Positions 56,201 through 62,469 of a stretch of DNA of 64,000 nucleotides are shown here, in pieces (within the stretch, counting starts at the first letter, position 1; every line of letters begins with the position of its first letter). Position numbers and translations under genes: made by a program. The stretch is from NCBI GenBank assembly GCA_922989275.2, contig OV277869.1:3215190-3279189 (forward strand), written 5' to 3'. The DNA is from Gari tellinella. Its lineage: Eukaryota > Mollusca > Bivalvia > Cardiida > Psammobiidae. Under the pieces are notes generated by a model. It ran no database searches, was not told the DNA's origin, and was given only the letters and a program-made list of their open reading frames with translations.

Positions 56201-58735
56201 GTAATATGATGTTAAGAAAGTATTTCTGCTTAATATGTCAATGGATTGTAAATATTGAAGTCCGACGTAAGGTTGGTAATTGCAAATGCGTTTGTCTTTT
56301 ATATAGTTCATCTGCTAGTATGTAGATATTTATTTTGAGCCAGGTACCTACTTAAATTATTGCATTATATTTATTTTGGCGCTGTTACAAAGATTTGGAA
56401 AGGATGTCTACCTTCAAATTTTCCACTCGTGACGTTGGGTCATTTCCAAATATTTCTTGAGAGACAAGTTTGATATCCGTGCCCCTCACTCGGTGTGCGA
56501 AATCGTCTATTACCTATATTGCACAAACGTAATTATGTAAATGTCACATGCATTTAAAAGCGAAAAGAAATGGAACATTGTTAAAATGGAAATAACACAC
56601 CAGAAAAATTATTATTTCAGTTTTATTCTGCTTTATGTAAACACTTTCACTGCCAAGACCGCCAACAGTGCCATTTTCAAATAGTTTTGATCCTTATTAG
56701 ACGCCGTGCAAAGCGGCGTCTGATCAGGATCCAAACTGTGACATTCATATCATTGTTTCCAAAGTCAAAGACGCATATAATGCATACAGTGTAGAATCTG
56801 TTATTCTTTCCCGTTTAAACGCAAACGTACGCAAACGCAAAACGCTAAAACGTAGAAAAGAACAACTTTTGGACAATTCTGATATTTCATGTTTATCTTG
56901 GTGGCAAACAGTTTGGAGCCTGATCAGACGCCGGGTTACCCGGCGTCTGATCTGGCTCCAAACTGTTTGCACTGCAAATAATAGTTTTAGCGTCAACGCG
57001 TTTATCGGGAAAGAATAACACATTCTCCACTGTAGTATAAGCAGGCGATAATATTGCAGGAATTGTGTTAGACAGTTATTTAAGCCATAATACCAGTGAG
57101 AGGGATATATAAATTTTCTTTTAAGATTCAAGGTAGTACGCCCTTTATAAGTTTTTATATATTTATAGGGAACACGTCCTTAACCCCTTATTTGCCTTAC
57201 CCCGAGTACGACGGTTATTTGTAACAGTTTGGGTACTGGTCAGACGCCACTTTGTACAGTGGAGAATCTGTTATTCTTTCCCAATAAACGCGTTTAGGCG
57301 AAAACTATTTTTTCTTTTACAAACAGTTTGGAGCCAGCTCAGACGCCGGGTAACCCGGCGTCTGATCAGGCTCCAAACTGTTTGCCACCAAGATAAACAA
57401 GAATTATCAGAATTGTCCAAAAGTTGTTCTTTTCTACGTTTTAATGCTTTGCGTTTGCGTTTAAACGGGAAAGAATAACGGATTCTCCACTGTAGCTGAA
57501 AATGTCTGCCTTTTTCAGTATAATTCGCCAATTGAAACATTCTGTTAAATATACCCGTATCGATACCGGAACCTAATAGTAAACAATCTTCTAAAATTAA
57601 CTGATAATACACAAAATTAGTTGAATGTAACTATGTATGTTTCGTGTATGTATAAGGCTTTGTTTATTATAGTGTCACCCCTATTGAAAGGGCCAGCCAG
57701 TTTTTGGCTTATGAGACACCTATCCTTTTTGTGCGCACAGTACCTCCCGAATAAATTCTCTTATTGACGGGCGCCTAGCAGAGACGGGTCTACGGTAACC
57801 ATTCGTTTAACTAGCTGACGGCTCACCAACCGACCACATTAGTCCCAACCCCGTATCCGACTCCGGGATTCGAACCTTCGACCTAGTGCTTCCAAGGCGG
57901 GCGCCCTAGCCCCTAGACAACGGTTGCGGTTATGTTTTCCTCATGTATTCATGTTTATCATGAAATCAGCGTAATAAAGGAAATTGAAATTGAAATTTTA
58001 CTGAGTCGCATAAATTACTTACCACAGAGAAAAACTCTCTCGCTTCATTTATTGTGGCCACTTTTTTCCAGTTGAATAAGTCCATCAATGCTATTCGGAC
58101 AGGGTTGAGCATATGGTCAGGACCAGCCAGGCGGAAGAACTTCGGGAATCGCTTCCTGTCCGACAAAACTGGCGACGAGGCACCATACGATAGCTAGAAC
58201 AAATTAAAACAGGTTGGCTTCTTTTAAAGAGAATAAACAAAACGTTGGAAACATAAAAAAAATTGTAATAAATACATAGTTGCAGTGTAACAGTGTTTAA
58301 GAAGTTATTCGCACCCATTTGAACGTTAACAAAACGCAGATAGATTTTAACCCTTTCGCTCTCAATAACGTTAAAAGCGCGTTTGCAAACAGTTTGGATC
58401 CTGATCAGATTCCAAACTGTTGGACACTCGTTTTGAAATTTCTTTAGTCATACTACCTTTTTTTTTTACCTTTGAAACGACATTGCAAACAACAAAATTG
58501 AAGCAGACGACAATAAAACGTTAGGGGTAAAACTCTAACGAAATATTTGCCACTGAAAGAGTTAAATAAACCGCAAGGTTAACAAATTAAATCTTACCTG
58601 TGTTAAATTGAGAAGGTACGAAACCTGTGACGTCGCTTTGGCAACAATAGAGCACGCGTCTCCTAGCAACATAATATAAGGCGGGTTGTTGTTTATCCGC
58701 TTGAACATCCGGTATAGCGCTATTCCTGGGTCACA
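33360..58735 (-). CDS. GABBR2-like: GABA-B receptor subunit 2-like class C GPCR, 15 exons visible (5' partial)
   Basis: Spliced coding span: 58735-58598, 58193-58023, 56513-56412, 55378-55313, 54091-53896, 50403-50257, 49011-48853, 42500-42414, 40810-40660, 39778-39664, 38592-38485, 37821-37699, 36714-36568, 35073-34885, 33494-33360. All junctions are AG/GT and phases match throughout, giving 677 residues plus TAA. Residues 1 to about 375 are the Venus-flytrap domain. Seven helices lie near 378-401, 413-433, 446-465, 487-508, 544-566, 581-603 and 609-630, then a 44-residue tail. The helical part (KMSSPNINN, TTAFGALFSKTWRV, LAWETRN, ALND) is closest to GABBR2; the LSYGASSPVLSDRKRFP stretch looks more like GABBR1. 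Known family role: neuronal Gi/o-coupled receptor. Ligand, dimer partner and exact orthology are not shown here. About 80 N-terminal residues (exon 1) are missing. Confidence 0.88.
33560..33716. repeat. Perfect 68-bp palindrome (33,605-33,672) within longer arms
   Basis: GTTCCCAAGCATTTGATTGG continuing to GAGC-CTAG-GCTC and back without mismatch or spacer. Weaker outer arms GGTTATAAAGC / GCTTTATAACC. In the last receptor intron. Confidence 0.9.
34182..34325. repeat. Long palindrome P2
   Basis: ATTTATTGGATTTAT and TTTTAGAAAACGATAAAAAC face their complements around CGGTAAAGCC; total about 140 bp. In the last receptor intron. Confidence 0.75.
34439..34684. mobile_element. MITE family A, copy 7
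   Basis: TA flanks, intact TIRs, core 34,556-34,622. In the last receptor intron, 200 bases after the exon 15 donor. Confidence 0.93.
34885..35073 (-). CDS. GABBR2-like: GABBR2-like exon 15 (TM6 and TM7)
   Basis: 63 codons, phase 0 to 0, acceptor ACTACAG, donor AAG|GTAAGA. It begins VKIEALNDSHQIGLCLYNV (GABBR2: IPALNDSKYIGMSVYNV), covers helix 6, a short DQQ loop and helix 7, and ends LVIFTPK, matching LVFVPK at the end of TM7. Confidence 0.92.
35090..36317. other. Intron 14, no mobile element recognised; TA/T run at 35,177-35,214
   Basis: Simple (TA)n followed by about 19 T. Otherwise AT-rich single-copy-looking intron. Confidence 0.4.
36322..36520. mobile_element. MITE family B, copy 5 (half core)
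   Basis: TTAA both sides, CCCATTACCTTATAG / GGGGTAAAGGG ends; one palindrome arm is missing. Confidence 0.7.
36568..36714 (-). CDS. GABBR2-like: GABBR2-like exon 14 (extracellular loop 2 and TM5)
   Basis: 49 codons, phase 0 to 0, acceptor TTCTATAG, donor AAT|GTATGT. It encodes the loop with MCYSEKSAIFSW (Cys conserved with the LEHC region) and helix 5 ending LLSFGAFLAWETRN, a GABA-B signature. Confidence 0.9.
37338..37694. mobile_element. MITE family G with family B inside, copy 2
   Basis: Same composite layout as 30,916-31,284: CCGGTTTATAGGGG left, reversed B core (37,419-37,482), GTCCGGTTTAGAGAGAATTC and TTCACTTTG right end adjoining the exon 13 donor. Confidence 0.75.
37699..37821 (-). 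CDS. GABBR2-like: GABBR2-like exon 13 (TM4)
   Basis: 41 codons, phase 0 to 0, acceptor CATTTCAG, donor GAG|GTAACA. It encodes SIKDYQLLAIISGMLGVVLT, then LIIWALVSPQRIIVQ, matching TM4 and the following loop. From about its fourth base the downstream intron looks like the end of a family G MITE. Confidence 0.88.
38485..38592 (-). CDS. GABBR2-like: GABBR2-like exon 12 (TM3)
   Basis: 36 codons, phase 0 to 0, acceptor ATTACAG, donor ATG|GTAATT. It encodes FGFTTAFGALFSKTWRVYKI then FTNTKMLRM, nearly the same as TM3 and the second intracellular loop of GABBR2 (TTAFGAMFAKTWRVHAIF..VKM). Confidence 0.92.
38805..38936. mobile_element. Family E fragment
   Basis: CAACCCCTTCACTGCCTGACC / CTTGAAGGGGTTAA ends; the core is decayed. 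Confidence 0.5.
38960..39201. mobile_element. MITE family B, copy 6
   Basis: TTAA both sides, CCCTTTACCCCATAGAAGCG / GGTAAAGGG ends, palindrome 39,086-39,155. Confidence 0.92.
39344..39553. mobile_element. MITE family E, copy 2
   Basis: CTCTTTCACTGCTTTACG / GTGGTGAAAGAG ends, core 39,381-39,446 (TTTGGATCCTGATCAGATGC arms). Confidence 0.8.
39664..39778 (-). CDS. GABBR2-like: GABBR2-like exon 11 (TM2)
   Basis: 115 nt, phase 2 to 0, acceptor ATCCTAG, donor AAG|GTAAAT. It encodes SVKMSSPNINNVLLVGCILC and the rest of helix 2, ending TSAICK. KMSSP.(I/M)NN is a GABBR2 signature; the Cys near the end is the conserved extracellular-loop Cys. Confidence 0.88.
40370..40600. mobile_element. MITE family B, degraded copy
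   Basis: CATTTTACGCCTCTAATTC, GAAGAAACTAGTTCC, AGCAGATGGTCGCTTAAAG and a mutated core. Confidence 0.55.
40660..40810 (-). CDS. GABBR2-like: GABBR2-like exon 10 (linker and TM1)
   Basis: 151 nt, phase 1 to 2, acceptor TTTTACAG, donor CC|GTATGT. It encodes GHIPRDSTYVLESEVTIPLP, then the first membrane helix (about VYIPMTICSVLGIILALAF to FNVI) and RNN. This matches '[20 protein letters not shown]' plus TM1 of GABBR2. Confidence 0.88.
40905..41450 (+). mobile_element. TIR element with embedded tRNA-like module, copy 2
   Basis: Ends TTTAAAGGGACTCGCAACCG / GTGCGAGTCGCTTTAA. The interior mirrors 6,671-7,202. tRNA-like centre at about 41,215-41,310 with box B GGTTCGAATCC and 3' end CACCAGAGACCA; the head (TGGTCCATTGGTCTAAGCGG) differs from copy 1. 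Lies just beyond the exon 10 acceptor, in intron 9. Confidence 0.78.
41470..41721. mobile_element. MITE family C, copy 3
   Basis: CTCAATGAGCCCTAATGACG left, TTATGAGTTAA right, intact core 41,545-41,611 around CTCCTGCAGGAG. Confidence 0.82.
42108..42377 (-). repeat. Three degenerate copies of the 3' half of exon 9 with its donor
   Basis: Minus-strand copies at about 42,377-42,308, 42,282-42,205 and 42,176-42,108 (period about 100 bp) repeat ACTTGGATCCTATGGTCTTT, GAATGGAAAGGAG and, in the first two, the GTATAT/GTATAC donor. Reading on past the true donor soon hits TAA, so only the first is usable. Confidence 0.75.
42414..42500 (-). CDS. GABBR2-like: GABBR2-like exon 9 (87 nt)
   Basis: Acceptor TTTCACAG, donor A|GTATAT, phase 1 to 1. 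It encodes SVRIPVGSYRMDLDPMVFEW and a short charged end, fitting the 'REVKVGEYNAVADTLE' strand of GABBR2 and restoring frame between exons 8 and 10. Its 3' half and donor are repeated downstream at 42,108-42,377. It is less certain than the other exons because it is short and repeated. Confidence 0.72.
42580..46686 (-). mobile_element. 5'-truncated LINE retrotransposon, about 4.1 kb
   Basis: Minus strand. The 3' end is AATAAACTATGTCTATG.. with four copies of the CTATGT unit; the 5' end stops inside the reverse transcriptase ORF at the MITE junction. Contains the RT and C-terminal parts below. The 3' untranslated part (42,600-44,200) carries worn family C-like cores near 43,430-43,525 and 44,010-44,090. 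Confidence 0.8.
44208..45062 (-). pseudogene. LINE ORF, part 2 (C-terminal zinc domain, other frame)
   Basis: Continues after the frameshift with GSILSYACPVWGFSKSKDLE and ends at 44,208. A CQLC..H..C motif (RICQLCNVYDVEDEYHFILK then C) is the zinc-binding domain found downstream of RT in many LINEs. Confidence 0.8.
45047..46687 (-). pseudogene. LINE reverse transcriptase ORF, part 1
   Basis: 546 codons without stop. RT motifs in order: KKGDKNDPGNYRGITLL (about 251-267), AFVDFKKAFDSVNR (329-342), GLRQGQNNSPAMF (388-400), LLFADDMVI with FADD at 431-434, and WSLEVNTSKTKVVVF (459-473). No apurinic endonuclease domain remains because the element is truncated. The frame ends by shift near 45,053. 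Non-LTR type; I cannot fix the clade, but the C-terminal zinc domain and RT wording are jockey/I-like. Not active as it stands. Confidence 0.85.
47444..47682. mobile_element. MITE family E, copy 3
   Basis: CCCTTTCACCGCCAAATT / GGCGGTGAAAGGG ends, TTAA on the right, intact core 47,582-47,647 around CGCGTGACGCG. Confidence 0.88.
48170..48780. mobile_element. Fragments of families F and E
   Basis: 48,170-48,330 has CACAACCACTAAAGTGTGTT..AATGGTCGTAAG (F, decayed). 48,530-48,780 has AACCCTTTCACTATAAAA, CCATATTGTTGTCTG and CGTATGACGTCGAGTG (E, core lost). Confidence 0.4.
48853..49011 (-). CDS. GABBR2-like: GABBR2-like exon 8
   Basis: 159 nt, phase 1 to 1, acceptor CTTTTCAG, donor G|GTGATA (a weak donor). 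It encodes LDEFDYDYDINEVIFKCMDS, then GVSGNVDFSHGADP and VEIEQIR. This matches the DFNYTD / GVTGQVVF / QFQ region of GABBR2. Confidence 0.83.
49043..49247. mobile_element. MITE family E, copy 4
   Basis: TTAA both sides, core 49,146-49,211 (TTTGGATCCAGATCAGACGC arms), just upstream of exon 8. Confidence 0.8.
50053..50180. repeat. Long palindrome P3
   Basis: AATAAACGACAGAAAAT and CATGAAT arms mirrored around CGCCAGCGCC. Confidence 0.65.
50257..50403 (-). CDS. GABBR2-like: GABBR2-like exon 7
   Basis: 147 nt, phase 1 to 1, acceptor TTTCTACAG, donor G|GTAAAG. It encodes TEFDARLVNYPTYQKAYSHF, then YDHAWVSAMALD, corresponding to the 'YDGIWVIAKTL' helix. A family C MITE starts about 17 bases upstream of the acceptor. 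Confidence 0.85.
50424..50666. mobile_element. MITE family C, copy 4 (inverted)
   Basis: TTAA at 50,420-50,423 and 50,667-50,670, core 50,527-50,592. Its edge is about 17 bases from the exon 7 acceptor. Confidence 0.9.
50708..50954. mobile_element. MITE family B, copy 7
   Basis: TTAA both sides, CCCTCTATCCCATAGAAGCG / GGTTAAAGGG ends, palindrome 50,839-50,907. Confidence 0.9.
51178..51367. mobile_element. Palindromic element with ACTTCGATATCTCGAA ends
   Basis: Left end AACTTCGATATCTCGAAG, right end GAGATATCGAAGTTCGACTG. A near-perfect 75-bp palindrome (51,205-51,279) centres on GGCTAGGCC. Confidence 0.7.
51584..51676 (+). other. tRNA-like module, left arm
   Basis: Box A TAGCGCAGTAGG (51,588) and box B GGTTCGAATCC with a perfect 5-bp T-stem GTGGG..CCCAC. 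The spacing between the boxes is about 55 bases and no proper anticodon arm was found, so a SINE-like head is more likely than a tRNA gene. Confidence 0.5.
51957..52048 (-). other. tRNA-like module, right arm
   Basis: Minus strand: TAGCGTAGTGGATAAGACG (box A), then GCGGGTTCGAGTCTTG (box B) and TCAACCT, the same 3' end as the left-arm module. Confidence 0.5.
52195..53890. other. Intron sequence; one inverted repeat and a family E remnant
   Basis: CTCCCCTTATTCAGATTTAT occurs twice (52,549 and 52,829). TTTGTATTCCTA (about 52,859) is inverted at 52,922. 53,055-53,131 is a family E left part with collapsed core (CCTGATCAGACGCGGCG). Otherwise nothing seen. Confidence 0.4.
53896..54091 (-). CDS. 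GABBR2-like: GABBR2-like exon 6
   Basis: 196 nt, phase 0 to 1, acceptor GTTTTAG, donor G|GTACGT. It encodes AYKIGHYGPRIVWMFVGWY, then the loop with DGIDCTAEQM and the VVEGSIV strand. The GWY Trp equals the conserved GABBR1 Trp of the pocket. The acceptor and exon start are tandemly repeated upstream (see repeat at 54,071). Confidence 0.88.
54071..54240 (-). repeat. Tandem 66-bp repeat duplicating the exon 6 acceptor
   Basis: Units 54,071-54,136, 54,137-54,202 and partial 54,203-54,240. Each contains, on the minus strand, a TTTTAG or GTTCTAG acceptor followed by GCGTACAA..TTGGGCA. Only the exon-proximal acceptor keeps the frame; use of the middle one meets TGA after nine codons. Confidence 0.85.
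54247..54514. mobile_element. MITE family I, copy 2
   Basis: Ends GAGCCGTGTTATGAGAAAAC / GTTTTGTCATAGCACGGCTC, core 54,284-54,352 (CAAACAGTGTATATCAAGGC, GCTGCCGCGT arms). Confidence 0.88.
54660..54870. mobile_element. Family I fragment (inverted)
   Basis: ACCAAGCACTATTGCCATCC, GATGCATGTGGGTGTCAAAC, a decayed core and CAGGTTTTCTCATGGCA. Confidence 0.55.
55130..55198. repeat. Lone core palindrome, CAAACAGT type
   Basis: CAAACAGTTTGTATTCATGA..GAGACGCTGCG and complement. No family ends recognised, possibly another MITE. Confidence 0.6.
55313..55378 (-). CDS. GABBR2-like: GABBR2-like exon 5 (66 nt)
   Basis: A short exon of 22 codons, phase 0 to 0, acceptor CTTACAG, donor GCG|GTAATT. It encodes NHDVRIIVTAMYDDRARKMI followed by CA, aligning with the DVRIILGQF..AAKVFC / DARIIVGLFYETEARKVFC segments of GABBR2 and GABBR1. 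The Tyr aligns with a GABBR1 pocket Tyr. Confidence 0.82.
55833..55990. repeat. Two-copy direct repeat
   Basis: TTTTGCTATG(C/T)(G/A)ACATTC and TGGAATG(C/T)CACATAG occur at 55,833-55,885 and 55,937-55,990. Confidence 0.6.
56095..56212. repeat. Palindrome P5
   Basis: GACAGTTTG..TGACATTCAAATTGTCA and its complement around CCGTGAAACACCACGAGG. Confidence 0.6.
56412..56513 (-). CDS. GABBR2-like: GABBR2-like exon 4
   Basis: 34 codons, phase 0 to 0, acceptor ATATAG, donor AAG|GTAGAC. It encodes VIDDFAHRVRGTDIKLVSQE, then IFGNDPTSRVENLK. This matches the 'SFSNDP..SVKKLK' strand-helix of GABBR2. Confidence 0.85.
56640..56760. mobile_element. Family E fragment with core
   Basis: ACTTTCACTGCCAAGACCGC then TTTTGATCCTTATTAGACGC and complement. 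The right end is lost. Confidence 0.6.
56787..57032. mobile_element. MITE family A, copy 8
   Basis: TA flanks, CAGTGTAGAATCTG / CATTCTCCACTG ends, core 56,904-56,970. Confidence 0.92.
57178..57256. mobile_element. Left half of a family E MITE, cut by family A
   Basis: TTAACCCCTTATTTGCCTTA, ACAGTTTGGGTACTGGTCAG and ACGCCAC, then directly TA-CAGTGG. Confidence 0.6.
57257..57492. mobile_element. MITE family A, copy 9 (inverted)
   Basis: TA flanks, intact TIRs, core about 57,319-57,384. Confidence 0.92.
57680..57935 (-). mobile_element. tRNA-derived SINE 2
   Basis: Minus strand: GTTGTCTAGGGGCTAGGGCG (box A region), GAAGGTTCGAATCCCGG (box B), then a body with GGTGAGCCGTCAGCTAG and AGACCCGTCTCTG. 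Inside intron 3. Confidence 0.75.
58023..58193 (-). CDS. GABBR2-like: GABBR2-like exon 3
   Basis: 57 codons, phase 0 to 0, acceptor TTCTAG, donor GTG|GTAAGT. It encodes LSYGASSPVLSDRKRFPKFF and continues through NPVRIALMDLFNWKKVATIN. This is the most diagnostic ligand-binding-domain segment. The Ser of SSP aligns with a GABA-contacting Ser of GABBR1, whereas the pocket His after FFR is replaced. Confidence 0.9.
58351..58561. mobile_element. MITE family E, copy 5
   Basis: TTAA both sides, CCCTTTCGCTCTCAATAACG / GCCACTGAAAGAG ends, shortened core CTGATCAG. Confidence 0.82.
58598..58735 (-). CDS. GABBR2-like: GABBR2-like exon 2
   Basis: 46 codons, phase 0 to 0, acceptor TTTTAG, donor CAG|GTAAG. 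It encodes CDPGIALYRMF through YIMLLGDACS to LLNLTQ, matching the segment after CDPG in GABA-B receptors that carries the GCSS/GVCPS binding-loop region. A family B MITE begins only about 22 bases upstream of the acceptor. Confidence 0.85.
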
Positions 58736-58759
58736 CTAAAACATTGGAAAGTGCTTTAA

Positions 58760-59003
58760 CCCTTTCCCTTATAGAAGCGACTTTTAGCGCATTCATTTTA
58801 TTCATCCGCTGAAGAAAATAGTTCCAAATTATACCGTAATGAATATGTGTCATATTTAATACTTTCCTTATTCTAGCAGTTAATAGCTTAAAGCAGGCTG
58901 AAAGTAAAGCAGAATGCGCCTTAGGGCGCATTCTGCTTTACTTTCAACCTGCTTTAAGTAGTAACCTATTTTCAATTCTAGAAATAGGCTATCAGGTAAA
59001 GGG
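58760..59003. mobile_element. MITE family B, copy 8
   Basis: TTAA both sides, intact palindrome about 58,888-58,957. Lies about 22 bases upstream of the exon 2 acceptor. Confidence 0.92.
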
Positions 59004-59063
59004 TTAAAATATTGCAATAAGTGTTTTGTCTTTCCCGTTTAAACTAAACGCAATTACAATATA

Positions 59064-59268
59064 CAGTAGAACCTCTATATTACGACCACTAAAAAGAAGG
59101 CTAAGTGTCTGTGTAAAAGACAGGTGACAGCTTAAAGCAATGTGAAAGTGAAACAGACAGCTCCTGTAGGAGCTTTCTGTTTCACTTTCACGTTGCTTTA
59201 AACAGTCAACTGTCGTAAACGGCTTATATTTGAAATAATTTTGTGGTCGTAATAGAAGGGTTTTACTG
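59064..59268. mobile_element. MITE family F, copy 5
   Basis: TA flanks, CAGTAGAACCTCTATATTAC / GTAATAGAAGGGTTTTACTG ends, palindrome 59,130-59,202. Confidence 0.9.
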
Positions 59269-59269
59269 T

Positions 59270-60130
59270 AATAAATATAAAAATACAGTTTCTAAAGGAT
59301 GAACACGATGTGTTAAAATTTGAATGATAAACAGATACGCCGACTGTTGACCTGGCTTCAATCACGGAGTAAATTTATTCCGTGCTTCAATGTTTGCAAT
59401 GAGCATTATTGTTTAAGAACAAATTATGGCATAAGATGTAAACCAGACAATGTCTAATAAAAGTTCTTGAGAGCACTGTTGATGGTTTCAAATTTGGGTT
59501 GTGGAGATAAAACCAGGAGTTTACTAAAAATTTGGAGAAGACAATATTTCTTGAAACACTGAACAGTACTGTAAAGAAACGGAAAACCAAAAATTGGCCT
59601 ATGCTCTATATTGTAAAGTATTTCACGAAACAAGAGAATATATTTCAAGCATAATTAAACATTCATAAGTAATATCTCTTTCACCCAAGTGTCGTTAAGT
59701 TTCCAAGTTCAGATCAGAAATAGGCCATATGCTGAATAACTAGGACCTTTTAAATTATCTCAACGCGGCATATATTGTGCAATAACTTCCGTTTATGGTC
59801 AAATAGTTTATTGAGTGTTACACATATAATTATTCTTATGCCAGTAACATCATAACTATTTTGTGATAAGAAGTCTACATATGTCTTTCAAGAATAATTC
59901 ATAATTTAACTAATGCAATATGTGATATTTTCATAAACTATGTGATATTGAAAACTTGCTAAATATTTTCATATCATTAAATTATTATTTTGTTTATGTA
60001 ACCAATGCATGACTTTCATGGATCTGCCACTAGTATCGGGGACCACAATGGAAATAAGGGAAAATATAGTTTCCCTTTTTTGTGCAATCCTTGGTATTGG
60101 TGAGTATATCATGTGCATTTTCATGTATAT
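59270..60130. other. No supported feature
   Basis: AT-rich. I looked here for exon 1 of the receptor gene (signal peptide and WIDTQ-like end before a GT donor) and did not find it. Confidence 0.35.
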
Positions 60131-60300
60131 GCATTATTTGTTATAGTTTTCATTATATGTGTATGCATTTGTATTGCCATGTTATGCCACTATTGTCAAA
60201 ATAAAATCAATCAATCAAATCAAACTCATGTATGGACACGTAACGCGGCGTCTGATCAGGATCCGAACTGTTTGACAACCGTCTTCAAGTTTCTTATATA
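60130..60300 (+). mobile_element. LINE 3' end and a half E core
   Basis: TTGTCAAAATAAAATCAATC(AATC)n tail at about 60,190-60,222, then ACGCGGCGTCTGATCAGGAT..CTGTTTGAC, a right half of a family E core. Confidence 0.45.
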
Positions 60301-60391
60301 AAGAAATACAAAAACCCAAGAATTTGCAGATGGTAATTTCAAAGTAGGCGGTGTTACGGAATGATAAAGTTTAATCTCTCCAGCTGGTGTA

Positions 60392-60637
60392 CAGTGGAGA
60401 ATATGTTATTCTTTCCCGTTGAAACGCAAACGTACGCAAACGCAAAGCACTAAAACGTAGAAAAGTACAACTTTTGGACAATTCTGATAATTCTTGTTTA
60501 TCTTGGTGGCAAACAATTTGGAGCCTGATCAGACGCCGGGTAACCCGGCGTCTGATCTGGCTCCAAACTGTTTGCACTGCAAATAATAGTTTTAGCGTAA
60601 ACGCGTTTATTGGGAAAGAATAACACATTCCCCACTG
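60392..60637. mobile_element. MITE family A, copy 10
   Basis: TA flanks, TIRs intact, core 60,508-60,574. Confidence 0.92.
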
Positions 60638-60723
60638 TAACTCTGACAGTGTGTTATTCAGCATCTTATCTGGATGCAACTACTTGTTAATGTCGTATTT
60701 CTGCAGTTTTGGTATTGATTTAA

Positions 60724-60967
60724 CCCTTTCCCTTATAGAAGCGACTTTTAGCGCATTCATTTTATTCATCCGCCAAAGAAAATATTTCCATTTTATACTG
60801 CCATGAATATGAACTATAAGAAATATTTTCTATATACTAGCAGAAAGTAACTTAAAGTAAGCTGAAAATAAAGCTGAATGTGCCCTAGGGCACATTCAGC
60901 TTTACTTTCAGCTTACTTTAATAAGTCACATATGTTAAATACTAGAAACAGACTATTGGTTAAAGGG
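60724..60967. mobile_element. MITE family B, copy 9
   Basis: TTAA both sides, palindrome 60,851-60,920 with a variant arm GTAAGCTGAAAATAAAGCTG. Confidence 0.9.
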
Positions 60968-61360
60968 TTAAACTCAGACTTTTCCACATGAATGCATATT
61001 TATTACATTAATAATATTATTAATTGATATATTTGTATATTTTATTTTTAGATAGCAGATTAGGGGTTACACTGTTTGTACAGAATTTTAATGCTGGACC
61101 AAGTTTATGCGTTAGGTATTAATATAAGATTTGGAAATATTGGACCAAAACCGACCCACCAAATGGACCGAAACGACTTACCTCTTACAATGGGCCGAAA
61201 CAACCTATGTAAAAAATAACACAGGTGGAAAAAAATGGCGGAAACGATCCGTTACCTTATCTACTTCACAGAGAACGCCCTTTACATTTCGTACACAACC
61301 AAAGTGAATGTAGGTTTGTGATCATCACATTTACTTTAGAGGGTTATGTTTATTCACCTG

Positions 61361-61602
61361 GGGCCCGTTTCATAAAACTTCGTAAGACAAAAACTATCGT
61401 AAGTCAAAACTTAGAAATTAATTTCATGTCTGATTTCTCTATCTAATCCTGACTTGTGACGTCTCTTTCGAATCGTCTTTTCCAGACGATTTCAAAAAGA
61501 TGTCACAAGACAGGATTAGATGGAGCACTAAATAATAATTGAGAATTTTATAATCTGACTTACGACAATATTTGTCGTACGAAAGTTTTATGAAACGGGC
61601 CC
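61361..61602. mobile_element. MITE family H, copy 3
   Basis: Ends GGGCCCGTTTCATAAAACTT / AGTTTTATGAAACGGGCCC, central palindrome 61,437-61,530. Confidence 0.88.
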
Positions 61603-61872
61603 AGCAGTTTATTATTTAGAATCGTTTCACTGTTTTTGTTTCATCGATTTTACGTTTGAAAGTGGTAAACCTGAATGTTGCTTTCTAAAATATAAAATGA
61701 CACGTCAGGCTACTTGTAATGGACACTTATTTTAATACAAACAAGTTCTTTAATTACTCTCCTTTGTAGCTTAAAACAAACATCAAGTAGGGTTATAGAT
61801 AATTGTAGTTAAATTAACATCGCCAACAACTCCTGTTTGTCTCCATCAGAATTATGATATCAGTTTTCATCA

Positions 61873-62106
61873 GGGGCCCGTTTAAAAAACTTTGCACGAC
61901 AAAGTGAGTCAGATTATAAAAGTCTCAACTATTATTGATTTCTCCATCTAACCCTGTCTTGTGACATCTCTTTGGAATTATCTTGAAAAGACGATTCCAA
62001 AGAGATGTTACAAGACAGGATTTAAAAGAGAAATTGGAAATTAAATGTATTTTAAAGTTTTGACTTACGACCGTTTTAGCCGTACGAAGTTTTAAGAACC
62101 AAGCCC
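61873..62106. mobile_element. MITE family H, copy 4
   Basis: GGGGCCCGTTTAAAAAACTT left end, TACGAAGTTTTAAGAACC right end, palindrome around TCTTGAAAAGACGA. Confidence 0.82.
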
Positions 62107-62468
62107 CAGAACAATATACTTTCAAGGCGATTATAGTAGTCATTTAATTGGATTTGCTTTAAATAATATATAAGTAATATACTTGAAACACTCTCCTTAT
62201 CTGGAATTTTTAGTATGCTGTGCATTATGAATATTAAATGTAAGCATATCTTTATATTATTTGAACGATAGATAATAGAACTATCGTCATTTATTATAAC
62301 TACAAATAGACTAAATTCAAGTGACTATACCAATGTCTTTAAGATCATTTTGCAAGCATGGACAAAACGCACTGAAATACTAAGCTTAATTTGGTAGGAA
62401 CATGTGTTATCATTTCATAATTCGGTATGGCTTTCGTAATAAATTCCATATTCTACACTCAATTAACT
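62107..62468. other. No supported feature
   Basis: AT-rich, no repeat or frame recognised. Confidence 0.35.
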
Positions 62469-62469
62469 A

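Noticed and set aside
48853..58735. Natriuretic-peptide receptor or metabotropic glutamate receptor as the identity of the gene
   Set aside because: No cysteine-rich domain (as in mGluR) and no single-helix kinase/cyclase architecture; the TM3, TM5 and TM6 signatures are those of GABA-B receptors.
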